Origin: Pseudomonadota bacterium
GTDB taxonomy: Bacteria > Pseudomonadota > Alphaproteobacteria > Rhizobiales > Pleomorphomonadaceae
Direction: 5' to 3'
DNA: 64,000 bases
Assembly: GCA_023436885.1 (NCBI GenBank)
Contig: JAEZHI010000004.1
Coordinates: 558,001-622,000, forward strand
The position numbers were made by a program, and so were the translations under genes. The number at the start of each line of letters is the position of its first letter. Within the stretch, counting starts at the first letter, position 1. The notes beneath the pieces are model-generated. The model saw nothing but the letters and a program-made list of their open reading frames with translations. It was not told where the DNA came from and made no database searches. This document shows, piece after piece, positions 25,593 to 34,196 of this stretch.

Positions 25593-26306
25593 ATGCTCAC
25601 GCGCAAACAGCTCGAACTCCTGATGTTCATTCATGAGCGTCTCAAGGAATCGGGTGTGCCGCCTTCCTTCGACGAGATGAAGGACGCTTTGGACCTCAAG
25701 TCCAAATCGGGCATTCATCGGCTGATCACCGCTCTTGAAGAGCGCGGCTTCATTCGTCGCCTTCCTAATCGGGCACGCGCGCTGGAAGTCATCAAGTTGC
25801 CTGAAACCATGCAGCCCGGTATTGGTCGTGCCCGCAAGGGGTTCGCGCCCGCCGTTATCGAGGGGGATGCTGGGCGCAAGGCGCCGCCTGCACCTCCGGC
25901 GGCCCCGTCGCTCGATAGTCGCGATACCGTTCCCGTTCCGGTGATGGGACGCATCGCCGCAGGCGTGCCGATCGCGGCCATTCAGAATCAATCGCACATC
26001 CTACACGTACCGATCGACTTGGTAGCCGGGGGCGAGCATTACGCGCTTGAAGTGCGCGGCGACTCGATGATCGAGGCCGGTATCCTTGATGGCGACACGG
26101 TTGTGATCAAGAAATCCGATACGGCAGATTCAGGCGACATCATTGTGGCTCTGGTTGACGACGAGGAAGCCACTCTGAAGCGTCTGCGGCGGAAGGGCGC
26201 TTCCGTCGCTCTGGAAGCCGCCAATCCCGCCTACGAGACGCGGATTTTCGGGCCGGATCGTGTGCGCATTCAGGGACGCCTTGTTGCGCTGATGCGCCGT
26301 TACTGA
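25593..26306 (+). CDS. lexA: LexA repressor, SOS regulator
   Basis: This 237-residue repressor and self-cleaving protease has the N-terminal winged helix MLTRKQLELLMFIHERL and KSGIHRLITALEERGFI. The cleavage site is the A123-G124 bond in GRIAAGVP. The catalytic Ser is S158 in EVRGDSMIEAG and the Lys is K196 in EATLKRL. The start MLTRKQ at 25593 is the conserved one; the frame extends to 25533 without support. A GAAC-N7-GAAC SOS box lies upstream and a strong terminator follows. Confidence 0.97.
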   Translation: MLTRKQLELLMFIHERLKESGVPPSFDEMKDALDLKSKSGIHRLITALEERGFIRRLPNRARALEVIKLPETMQPGIGRARKGFAPAVIEGDAGRKAPPAPPAAPSLDSRDTVPVPVMGRIAAGVPIAAIQNQSHILHVPIDLVAGGEHYALEVRGDSMIEAGILDGDTVVIKKSDTADSGDIIVALVDDEEATLKRLRRKGASVALEAANPAYETRIFGPDRVRIQGRLVALMRRY

Positions 26307-26321
26307 TCTGCCTTTGCTCGT

Positions 26322-26341
26322 GACCGCATCTGGCTGCGGTC
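26322..26341 (+). terminator. Stem-loop after lexA
   Basis: GACCGCA (26322-26328) and TGCGGTC (26335-26341) form a 7-bp stem with a 6-base loop, 16 bases after the lexA stop. It has no T tract and is probably an accessory structure before the stronger terminator at 26371. Confidence 0.4.
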
Positions 26342-26370
26342 GACATGCGCTTGTTCCAAGCGAACCCTTT

Positions 26371-26400
26371 AAGGCGCGGCTCTTGCCGCGCCTTTCATTA
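26371..26400 (+). terminator. Rho-independent terminator between lexA and queA
   Basis: AAGGCGCGGC (26371-26380), TCTT, GCCGCGCCTT (26385-26394) is a perfect 10-bp stem followed by TCATTATTT. It overlaps the stop codon of the convergent queA gene and, because the stem starts with AA and ends with TT, may work in both directions. Confidence 0.8.
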
Positions 26401-27486
26401 TTTCGACAATCGGCTTTCCTCGGACGGATGGAGCAGTGACGTATCGCCATAGGAATAGAACCGATAACCGTTAGCGATGGCGTGGGCATAGGCGGTGCGC
26501 ATGGTCTCAAGCCCCGAGAAGGCCGAGACCAGCATGAACAACGTCGACTTCGGCAGATGGAAGTTGGTCATGAGTAGATCGACAGCCCGAAACTTGTAGC
26601 CGGGCGTGATGAAGATATCCGTCGTCCCGGCGAAGGGCCTGACCAGCCCATCTTCGCCAGCGGCACTCTCCAGCAAACGCAGTGACGTTGTCCCGACGGC
26701 GACTACCCTGCCCCCGCGTGCCCGAACTGCATTGAGCGCCTCAGCCGTCTCCGGCGCAACATACCCGACCTCCGAGTGCATCTTGTGATCTTCGGTGTTG
26801 TCCACCTTCATAGGCAGGAAGGTGCCGGCGCCGACGTGCAGCGTGACGAAATGCCGGCCGATGCCCTTGGCATCCAGCCGATCGAAAAGCTCCGGGGTAA
26901 AATGAAGGCCGGCGGTGGGCGCAGCGACCGCTCCGCTCTCACGGGCATAGACCGTCTGATAGTCGGCACGGTCATGCTCGTCCTCGGCACGGCGGGCCGC
27001 AATGTAGGGCGGCAACGGGATGTGGCCAACTGCCATGAGAGCCATGTCGAGTTCCGGCCCGGCCCGATCGAAAACCAGTACGATCTCGCCGTCGTCGCCC
27101 TTCTTCGTAACGACAGCGGAAAGCAGGGCTGCGGCGGGATCGACACCGGCAAACAACACGCGGTCGCCCGCGCGCAGCTTGCGAGCGCCTTTGACGAATG
27201 CGCGCCAACGATCGGGCGCCTCGCGCATGTGCAACGTTGCAGAGAAACGAACAGGCTCCGCTCCCTCGCGGTCACGCCGCCCTTCAAGCTGAGCGGGAAT
27301 GACTTTGGTGTCGTTGAATACCAGCGCGTCGCCAGGGGATAGGAGATCGGCAAGATCGCGCGCGTACCTATCCTCTAGTGCCTGGCCGGGCTTTACGACC
27401 AGGAGGCGCGAAGCATCGCGGGGAACCGCGGGACGCAGAGCAATCCGTTCGGGCGGAAGTTCGAAATCGAAAGCTGAGACTTGCAT
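26398..27486 (-). CDS. queA: S-adenosylmethionine:tRNA ribosyltransferase-isomerase QueA
   Basis: QueA transfers the ribosyl part of SAM to preQ1 in tRNA and makes epoxyqueuosine. The protein of 362 residues starts with the conserved FDFELPPERIALRPA. It also shows GDALVFNDTKVIPAQL, TAGLHFTPELFD, LHVGAGTFLPMK and TNFHLPKSTLFMLVSAFSG, all typical of the family. The start MQVSAFDF at 27486 fits homologues; the frame extends to 27555. In many Rhizobiales queA stands next to the cyclophilin genes and tgt. Here the cyclophilins are 11 kb away and tgt is not seen. Confidence 0.97.
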   Translation of the reverse strand: MQVSAFDFELPPERIALRPAVPRDASRLLVVKPGQALEDRYARDLADLLSPGDALVFNDTKVIPAQLEGRRDREGAEPVRFSATLHMREAPDRWRAFVKGARKLRAGDRVLFAGVDPAAALLSAVVTKKGDDGEIVLVFDRAGPELDMALMAVGHIPLPPYIAARRAEDEHDRADYQTVYARESGAVAAPTAGLHFTPELFDRLDAKGIGRHFVTLHVGAGTFLPMKVDNTEDHKMHSEVGYVAPETAEALNAVRARGGRVVAVGTTSLRLLESAAGEDGLVRPFAGTTDIFITPGYKFRAVDLLMTNFHLPKSTLFMLVSAFSGLETMRTAYAHAIANGYRFYSYGDTSLLHPSEESRLSK

Positions 27487-27799
27487 GTCCCTGCATAGCC
27501 ACGACCGACTTCGAAAGGCAACCGACATTGCTGATCGGCGGCCGGAGCCCCTCATCGTCGATCGCTAGATTGCACCTCGGTGTGAGCAGGGCTCTATGTA
27601 ATCGGCTCACCAAGGCAGGCCGACAAAGCGCAACCCAGCCGTCCAATCTGGCGCACTCTGACGTCTTCGCAATGCCGGATCTGCAGAAGTTGAAGGATAA
27701 CCGCCTAAAAAAGCCTCCCTCCCGGGAAGTGCGACTAGCGCCGCAAGGTGTCATCGGATAAACCGCCAGCCGAAAAGTCCCAAAAAGCAAGGACAGACC
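27487..27799. other. Intergenic region between queA and the DUF47-pit module
   Basis: These 313 bases separate divergent genes and must hold both promoters. No convincing reading frame or structured element was found. A long plus-strand frame that overlaps queA here is read as a shadow. Confidence 0.4.
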
Positions 27800-28441
27800 A
27801 TGCTTGAGTGGTTCCGCAAGCTCCTTCCGCATGAAGAGCAGTTCTTCGATCTGTTCGCACAGCACTCCCAGACCGTCGTCGCAGCGGCTCATTCGTTGAA
27901 CGCTCTCCTATCCGGAGAAGACCGCGACGCCCGCATCGCCGAGATCGTTGCCCTTGAAGACAAGGCGGACGGCATTACGCGCGAAGTACTGCTGGCCGTT
28001 CGGCGCAGCTTCATTACCCCGTTCGACCGCAACGACATCAAGGATCTCATCCAGTCCATGGATGACACCATCGACACCATGCATCGCGTGGTGAAGACCA
28101 TCCTTCTGTTTGAACAGCACGTTTTCGATCCGGGAATGCGCGACATGGGCCTCGATATCGTTCAAGCCTCCAAGCTGGTTGTCGAGGCGATTCCGCTCCT
28201 GAAGAACGTTGGAGCCAACGCCCCTCGCCTGACCGCACTCTCGGAAGAAGTAACGCGCGTCGAAGGCCACTCCGACTTCCTTCACGATAATGGTCTCAAA
28301 GATCTCTACCGCAGGCATGGCACCGGTAACGCCATGAGTTACATCATCGGCAGCCAGATCTATGGCGAGCTCGAGAAGGTTCTCGACCGCTTCGAAGATG
28401 TCGCCAAGGAAATCAGCGGCATCGTAATCGAGAACGTCTGA
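27800..28441 (+). CDS. DUF47 (PhoU-like) accessory protein of the Pit phosphate transporter
   Basis: This 213-residue all-helical protein is a relative of PhoU, typically encoded just before pit genes. Markers are FFDLFAQHSQTVVAAAHSLNAL at about 15-36, the metal-binding type EDKADGITREVL near 52-63, and FDRNDIKDLIQSMDDTIDTM near 78-97. AAGGACAG precedes the ATG. Its stop overlaps the pit start (TGATG), so the two are coupled. It probably controls or stabilises the transporter. Confidence 0.92.
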   Translation: MLEWFRKLLPHEEQFFDLFAQHSQTVVAAAHSLNALLSGEDRDARIAEIVALEDKADGITREVLLAVRRSFITPFDRNDIKDLIQSMDDTIDTMHRVVKTILLFEQHVFDPGMRDMGLDIVQASKLVVEAIPLLKNVGANAPRLTALSEEVTRVEGHSDFLHDNGLKDLYRRHGTGNAMSYIIGSQIYGELEKVLDRFEDVAKEISGIVIENV

Positions 28442-29442
28442 TGGAGACGCTCGCTCTTCCCTTGCTCATCGGACTGGTTGGTATCGCGCTGCTGTTCGAT
28501 TTTCTGAACGGCTTGCACGATGCCGCCAATTCGATCGCCACGATCGTATCGACGCGCGTGCTCAGGCCTCAGTACGCGGTATTTTGGGCGGCGTTCTTCA
28601 ACTTCATCGCCTTTCTGTTCTTCGGTCTCAACGTCGCGACGACCTTGGGCAAGGGCATCATCGATCCGTCCATTGTGACGCCGCACGTTGTCTTCGCGGC
28701 GCTGATGGGCGCCATCGTCTGGAATGTGGTGACCTGGGTGGCCGGCATTCCCTCGTCATCCTCGCACGCCCTTGTCGGCGGGCTGGTCGGAGCGGGTCTT
28801 GCCAAGACCGGCTTCAGTTCGGTGGTCTGGTCTGGCCTGATCAAGACTGCCAGCGCCATCTTCCTGTCGCCGGCCTTGGGTTTCTTCCTGGCGTTGATGC
28901 TGGTCCTCGCGGTGTCCTGGACCTTCGTGAAGCGAACGCCTTTTGCCGTCGACAAGACCTTCCGGCATCTGCAGTTCGTGTCCGCGTCGCTCTATTCCCT
29001 CGGGCACGGCGGTAATGATGCTCAAAAGACCATGGGTATCATCGCCGTCCTGCTCTATTCACAGGGCTATCTCGGCGGCGAGTTCCACATCCCCTTCTGG
29101 GTGGTGATTGCCTGTCAGTCTGCCATGGCGCTCGGGACACTGCTGGGCGGCTGGCGCATCGTCCATACGATGGGCTCCAAGATCACGCGCCTCAACCCGA
29201 TGCAGGGTTTCTGTGCCGAGACGGGCGGCGCCATCACGCTGTTTGCAGCCACACACTTCGGAATACCTGTTTCGACGACGCACACCATCACCGGCGCCAT
29301 CGTCGGCGTCGGCGCCGCCCGGCGTGTATCGGCAGTCCGCTGGGGCATTGCTGGCAATATCGTCATCGCCTGGATCATCACGATGCCAGCGGGCGCCCTC
29401 ATTGCTGCATGTTCCTACTGGCTGGTCGACCTTTTCGCGTAA
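28441..29442 (+). CDS. pit: Low-affinity inorganic phosphate transporter Pit
   Basis: This membrane protein of 333 residues takes up metal-phosphate with protons. The two family repeats are visible: FDFLNGLHDAANSIATIVSTRVL near the start and GITLFAATHFGIPVSTTHTITGAIVGVG near residues 259-286 (shown here as GAITLFAATHFGIPVS). The LGHGGNDAQKTMG motif lies in the middle. It ends with CSYWLVDLFA. A degraded copy of this 3' end lies 8.3 kb downstream at 37731-37847. Confidence 0.95.
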   Translation: METLALPLLIGLVGIALLFDFLNGLHDAANSIATIVSTRVLRPQYAVFWAAFFNFIAFLFFGLNVATTLGKGIIDPSIVTPHVVFAALMGAIVWNVVTWVAGIPSSSSHALVGGLVGAGLAKTGFSSVVWSGLIKTASAIFLSPALGFFLALMLVLAVSWTFVKRTPFAVDKTFRHLQFVSASLYSLGHGGNDAQKTMGIIAVLLYSQGYLGGEFHIPFWVVIACQSAMALGTLLGGWRIVHTMGSKITRLNPMQGFCAETGGAITLFAATHFGIPVSTTHTITGAIVGVGAARRVSAVRWGIAGNIVIAWIITMPAGALIAACSYWLVDLFA

Positions 29443-29448
29443 TCGCGA

Positions 29449-29472
29449 CCGCCGGAGCCAGAGCTCCGGCGG
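29449..29472. terminator. Bidirectional stem-loop between pit and the GMC oxidoreductase
   Basis: CCGCCGGAGC (29449-29458), CAGA, GCTCCGGCGG (29463-29472) is a perfect 10-bp stem with a 4-base loop in the short space between two convergent genes. No T tract follows on either strand, so termination may be weak or assisted. Confidence 0.6.
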
Positions 29473-29505
29473 AATCCAATCAAAGCCGTGGCAGCGGGGG
29501 ATCTG

Positions 29506-31161
29506 CTAAATACGGCCCGCTTTCAAGTCATCGGCAAGCCGCCGACAGGCGCGCACCGTGAGCGCCATGATTGTCAACGTCGTTCCTACAGTGCCACTGC
29601 CGGCAAAGGAACTGGCATCTGAAACCACGAGATTGGGAACATCCCAGCTTCGATTCCAGCCATCCAGGACTGACGAAGCGCGATCGCTCCCCATACGCGC
29701 GCCCCCACTTTCGTGAATGGCCGCTCCCATTTTCATGGTCTGGCCAAAGAACATCCTGAACATCAGACGGTTGAAAAGGCTCTCTTCGGGGAAGGCTCCC
29801 CGCCCCATCTCGGTGAGTCCAAGCGGTGAGCCGACAAACTCAGGCTCGCCCCCAACCTCGCGAACGAGATCGACGATCGTGGTCTGCTGTTCACGCAGGA
29901 ATGCTCTCTCTTCATCATGCAAGACACAACGGATGTGTGGAACGGGTATCCCCCATGCATCCTTCTTGCTTGGGTCAAGCGTCACACGGTTGTCGGCGTG
30001 GGGCAACATCGGGCCAAAGCCGAAGAACGACATCTTTGCCGGTCCATCAGGCGGAGCGACCGTGCGACCGACAGTACCCTGATAACTGAAAAGACCGCTT
30101 TGCTTTCCGTCCTTGCTGAGGAACCGTGGAATGAAGACACCACCAGTCACGCCGTAGAATGGATCTTCGGGAGCACTGTCGTCCGGTGCCCACCCCTGGG
30201 CCTTCGGAAAAGTGCCAGCCATTATACAGGGCAACTGATCCATGAAGTATCGTCCGAGCGTTCCGGAGCTGTTGCCAAGTCCGTTCGGATGACGATTTGA
30301 AGACGAGTTCAGCATCAAACGGATGCTTTCTATCGGCGAAGCACAGAGCACGACGCTTGCCGCCCGAACGGTCTCGACCCGGCCACTTCTGCGATCTACG
30401 AACTCGGCCCCGACAGCGCGTCCGTTCTGATCGTCGGTGACAACGCGACGCACGACGGCGTTGTAACGGACTGAGAGCCGCCCGCTCTGAAGCGCCATTC
30501 TGAGGGGGCGAGGAACACGTTCCGGCTCCGCGAGATAGTAGCGCCATGACACGACGCGTCGGTCCGGCCAGCGATCTTCTACCGAGCGCTTGAACAGCTG
30601 TTCACCAGGAGTCAGCTTCGCTGGGCGCGCGTAAATGCTGTCGGGGAGCGTTTCGACGCCATCGGCATTCCCGTAAAGGCCGAGGTAGGATTCGACTTCT
30701 TCGTAAAACGGCGAGACATCGTCATAGCTGATCGGCCAATCCGCTCCATAGCCACGCCTTGACGCCATCTTGAAGTCGTCGTCCGTCCACCGCAGCAGTA
30801 CTCGGCCGAAGCTGTGCAGACGCCCGCCGGCTTGGCGCCCCCTGATCCACAAAAAAGGCTCCCCTCGTGGGGTCGTATAGGGGTTCTTGAAGTCGTTGAC
30901 GAAGAAACGCCCGAAGCGGCCGGAGAAGAACATGGCCCGTGCCTGAACGGGCTGCCCCTTGAGCGTCGCAATGGCGCGTTCCCAGACATTGACCGAACTC
31001 GCCGGCATCTTCTTCTTGGAAGGATCGAAGTCTTTCGGTCCGATCTCTGGACCAGCCTCAAGCAGGAGCACATTAAGCCCCTGGTCGGTAAGCTCTTTGA
31101 CCGCAAAGCAACCGGCCGCCCCAGAACCGATCACAAGGGCATCGTAGGTAGTCTCTGACAT
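29506..31161 (-). CDS. GMC-family FAD oxidoreductase
   Basis: This 551-residue flavoenzyme of the glucose-methanol-choline family has the Rossmann motif VIGSGAAGCFAVKELTDQG at 11-29, followed by the acidic end of strand 2 (LLEAGPE). The C-terminal region has HESGGARMGSD and NLVVSDASSFAGSGTVGTT, where the GMC active-site His/Asn regions lie. There is no signal peptide. It is the last gene of the LacI-controlled carbohydrate operon (62 bases behind the ATPase gene). It resembles the catalytic subunits that oxidise sugars or polyols, including 3-keto-forming glycoside dehydrogenases; the substrate is not known. Confidence 0.88.
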   Translation of the reverse strand: MSETTYDALVIGSGAAGCFAVKELTDQGLNVLLLEAGPEIGPKDFDPSKKKMPASSVNVWERAIATLKGQPVQARAMFFSGRFGRFFVNDFKNPYTTPRGEPFLWIRGRQAGGRLHSFGRVLLRWTDDDFKMASRRGYGADWPISYDDVSPFYEEVESYLGLYGNADGVETLPDSIYARPAKLTPGEQLFKRSVEDRWPDRRVVSWRYYLAEPERVPRPLRMALQSGRLSVRYNAVVRRVVTDDQNGRAVGAEFVDRRSGRVETVRAASVVLCASPIESIRLMLNSSSNRHPNGLGNSSGTLGRYFMDQLPCIMAGTFPKAQGWAPDDSAPEDPFYGVTGGVFIPRFLSKDGKQSGLFSYQGTVGRTVAPPDGPAKMSFFGFGPMLPHADNRVTLDPSKKDAWGIPVPHIRCVLHDEERAFLREQQTTIVDLVREVGGEPEFVGSPLGLTEMGRGAFPEESLFNRLMFRMFFGQTMKMGAAIHESGGARMGSDRASSVLDGWNRSWDVPNLVVSDASSFAGSGTVGTTLTIMALTVRACRRLADDLKAGRI

Positions 31162-31223
31162 TTCCGGTTATCCTGATCCTTGGCCAAGGCTGAGCGTCGG
31201 CCCTCCTGCAACGATGATTGCCT

Positions 31224-32309
31224 TCAGAGGCGATTGCCGTCCGCTCCGAAGAGCGATGCTTTTGCGATGTCGAACCCAACGGAAATGGCATCGCCAGGCT
31301 TGAGTTCGGTTTCGCCCATCAGGCGCAGGGACATGGTCTGCTCCGCGCATTCGAACCAGACCACGGCGTCGGCGCCCATTGGTTCGACGACGGAAACCAG
31401 CCCTTCGATTGTCTCGAAACCGACCGGCGAGGGACCGACGACGATATGTTCCGGCCGCAAGCCCAGCGTTGCCTTGCCCTCGGTCGGCGGCTTGAGGAAA
31501 GGATATCGCTGAAGCGCCAGGCGTCGACCGCTGAAGACGAAGAAGGCCTCCGTCGACCAGGCCTCAACCTCGCCAGCGACAAAATTCATGGAAGGCGAAC
31601 CAATGAACCCGGCGACGAACATGTTGACCGGGCGATGGTAGATGTCCTGCGGCGTTGCCAGTTGCTGGATGACACCATCCTTCATGATCGCGATGCGGTC
31701 CGCCAGCGTCATCGCCTCCACCTGATCGTGGGTGACGTAGATCATGGTGTTGCCGAGCTGCTGATGCAGGCGCTTGATCTCGACCCTCAATTCGTTGCGC
31801 AGCTTTGCATCGAGGTTGGAGAGAGGCTCGTCGAAGAGAAAGACATCGACCTCCCGGACGAGCGCCCGACCGATCGCAACGCGCTGTCGCTGTCCGCCCG
31901 AAAGCTCGGCCGGCTTGCGATCAAGAAGAGCGTCGAGATGGAGCAAGGCGGCGGCACGCACAACCCGGCTTTCAATCTCGGTCTTGGGAACGCCTGCTAC
32001 CCTCAGACCGAATGACAAGTTCCGACGAACCGTCATATGCGGATAGAGCGCGTAGGATTGGAACACCATGCCGATGCCCCGGTCCTTGGGTTCGTCCCAG
32101 GTCACGTCGCGCCCCGATATCGAGATGCTTCCATCGGCGACGTCCTGCAGACCAGCAATCGCATTCAGGAGTGTGGACTTGCCGCAACCCGACGGGCCGA
32201 GCATGACGAGAAACTCACGCGGCGCCACATCGAGCGACATCTTTTCGATAACCGTGTGCCCCTCGTAAGCGATCTTGAGGTCGGCGATGGAAACAGCAGA
32301 TTGCATCAA
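31224..32309 (-). CDS. Carbohydrate ABC transporter ATPase, UgpC/MalK type
   Basis: This 361-residue subunit has Walker A GPSGCGKST near 39-47, the Q loop, the signature ELSGGQRQRVAIGRALVRE, Walker B VFLFDEPLSNLDAKLR and the H-loop VTHDQVEAMTLADR. A C-terminal MalK-like OB-fold part follows (GLRPEHIVV). ATG 32309 and ATG 32306 are both possible. It follows the second permease by 3 bases. Together with two permeases and a binding protein it makes a CUT1-type sugar importer. Confidence 0.93.
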   Translation of the reverse strand: MMQSAVSIADLKIAYEGHTVIEKMSLDVAPREFLVMLGPSGCGKSTLLNAIAGLQDVADGSISISGRDVTWDEPKDRGIGMVFQSYALYPHMTVRRNLSFGLRVAGVPKTEIESRVVRAAALLHLDALLDRKPAELSGGQRQRVAIGRALVREVDVFLFDEPLSNLDAKLRNELRVEIKRLHQQLGNTMIYVTHDQVEAMTLADRIAIMKDGVIQQLATPQDIYHRPVNMFVAGFIGSPSMNFVAGEVEAWSTEAFFVFSGRRLALQRYPFLKPPTEGKATLGLRPEHIVVGPSPVGFETIEGLVSVVEPMGADAVVWFECAEQTMSLRLMGETELKPGDAISVGFDIAKASLFGADGNRL

Positions 32310-32312
32310 TGC

Positions 32313-33197
32313 TCACCCCTTGACGGCTCCAGCGGTGATACCGCGCACGAACCAGCGTCCGGACAGGAAGTAGATTGCGAGAGGCACAAGCGCGGTAAGA
32401 ATGGTCGCTGCCATATTCACGTTGTAGGCGCGCTCACCCATGGTGGTGTTGACGATGTTGTTGAGTTGAACCGTCATGGGAAGGTTGTCCGTGCCAGCGA
32501 ACACAAGGCTGAACAGGAAATCATTCCAGATCCCGGTGAACTGGAAAATCGAAGCGACCACGATCATCGGAATGGAAACTGGCAGCATGACTTCAAAGAA
32601 GATGCGCCAAAACCCAGCCCCGTCCACCCGAGCCGCACGGTAGAGTTCCTCAGGAACTCCGAGGAAATAGTTCCGGAACAACAACGTCACCAACGGCAGG
32701 CCAAAGGTCACATGGACGATGACGACGCCGAAAGTGGTCCCGTAGAGGCCGGTTACAGCCATCATCCGAACCATCGGGTAGAGAAAGATCTGGTAGGGAA
32801 TGAGCCCACCAGCCATCAAGACGCCGAACAGCAGGGTGGCCCCTTTGGGGCGCCAGAACGAGAGCGCATAACCGTTGAGTGCCCCGAGAAAGACCGACAA
32901 GGCCACGGACGGCAGCGTGATCCTGACGGAGTTCCAGAAACCCACGCGAACGCCGACGCATTGAAGCCCCATACAGGCTCCGGACCATGCCGTTTGCCAG
33001 GAAGACCAATCGAGCTGGGAAGGCAGGGCAAAGATGTAGCCGAGCCTTATCTCCGGTAGCGTCTTGAGCGATGTAACGAACATCACGTAAAGAGGCACGA
33101 GGAAGAGCAAGGAAACCGCGGCGAGGAACGCATAAAGGCCCAAGCGACCGACTGTGACACGGGTTGGCTTTTGTCCGTTCAATCCCGATTTCGTCAT
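32313..33197 (-). CDS. Carbohydrate ABC transporter permease, MalG type
   Basis: This permease has 294 residues and six helices. The EAA loop reads ELYRAARVDGAGFWRIFFEVMLPVS. The end WFVRGITAGAVKG is typical of MalG-type subunits. The start is ATG 33197, which overlaps the stop of the other permease (ATGA); the open frame is longer but lies inside that gene. Confidence 0.92.
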   Translation of the reverse strand: MTKSGLNGQKPTRVTVGRLGLYAFLAAVSLLFLVPLYVMFVTSLKTLPEIRLGYIFALPSQLDWSSWQTAWSGACMGLQCVGVRVGFWNSVRITLPSVALSVFLGALNGYALSFWRPKGATLLFGVLMAGGLIPYQIFLYPMVRMMAVTGLYGTTFGVVIVHVTFGLPLVTLLFRNYFLGVPEELYRAARVDGAGFWRIFFEVMLPVSIPMIVVASIFQFTGIWNDFLFSLVFAGTDNLPMTVQLNNIVNTTMGERAYNVNMAATILTALVPLAIYFLSGRWFVRGITAGAVKG

Positions 33198-34084
33198 TTC
33201 ACGGCCCTCCGGCGAGCGCCTTGCACATACAGGGCGTAACGGACGGGAACGATGACGACGACGACCGTAAGAACCAATACCGTCGCTCCCGCAGCTGCGA
33301 GGCCGAGATTTTGACGTTGGAACAGATTGTCCATGATGAACTTTGCCGGCACTTCGGTCGCGCTTCCGGGACCGCCGCCGGTCATTGCCACCACAAGATC
33401 GTAGGTTTTGATGACTCCCATCGCGAGGAGCATCCCCGCCGCAGTGAGAGACGCCTTGAGCTGCGGCAGGATGATTGAGGCGTAGATGCGCCAGACCGGG
33501 ATTCCGTCGATCATCGCGGCCTTCCACTGTTCGGCGCTTATGCCGCGCATGCCGGCCAGCACGATGACCATCACCAAACCGGCCCCCTGCCAGATGCCGG
33601 CAATGACTATGGTGTAGATCGCCATGTCTCGATCAACGATCCAATTAAACAGGAAACCATCCCAGCCAAGCGCTCGCACATTCGCCTGAATGCCCAACGT
33701 CGGATTGAGCATCCACTGCCAAATCAATCCCGTAACCACAAATGACATGGCGTAGGGGTAGAGAAAGATGGTTCGAAACACGCTCTCAAATCGCACGCGC
33801 CGGTCGAGAGCGGCTGCCAGCAGAAAGCCGAGAACGAGGCATCCGCTGACATAGAGCGTACCGAAGACAACCTCGTTGCGAAGGGCGGCCAGCCATTTGG
33901 GCGTCGCGAACAGCTTGATATACTGGGCGAACCCAACGTAGTTCGAGGACGGGAAAAGCGTCGAATCCGTAAAGGACATACGGACCGACCAGATCATGGT
34001 CCCAACGTAGACTACGGCGACCGCGAGCCAAGTCGGGGTGAGAGCGACCGTTGCAGCCATCGGCCGCCTGCGCTTTGAGAACAT
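33194..34084 (-). CDS. Carbohydrate ABC transporter permease, MalF/UgpA type
   Basis: This permease has 296 residues and six helices. The EAA loop reads EQWKAAMIDGIPVWRIYASIILPQL. I chose ATG 34084 because GAAGAGA stands upstream and the protein then begins with a short basic stretch before helix 1. It is 112 bases behind the binding-protein gene. Confidence 0.9.
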   Translation of the reverse strand: MFSKRRRPMAATVALTPTWLAVAVVYVGTMIWSVRMSFTDSTLFPSSNYVGFAQYIKLFATPKWLAALRNEVVFGTLYVSGCLVLGFLLAAALDRRVRFESVFRTIFLYPYAMSFVVTGLIWQWMLNPTLGIQANVRALGWDGFLFNWIVDRDMAIYTIVIAGIWQGAGLVMVIVLAGMRGISAEQWKAAMIDGIPVWRIYASIILPQLKASLTAAGMLLAMGVIKTYDLVVAMTGGGPGSATEVPAKFIMDNLFQRQNLGLAAAGATVLVLTVVVVIVPVRYALYVQGARRRAVK

Positions 34085-34196
34085 TGGCGATCTCTTCGGA
34101 ATGTGCGCCCTGCCGCCGCAGAATGGCGGCGGCAGACCCGAGTTTCGAATATTGCTCGCAGGGCCAGTTTGCCGAAGTAACCAGCCCGAATGCCAA

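Noticed and set aside
27378..27761. Plus-strand frame of 127 codons between queA and the DUF47 gene
   Set aside because: It overlaps the queA 5' end in antisense and shows no domain pattern. It reads like a chance frame in GC-rich DNA.
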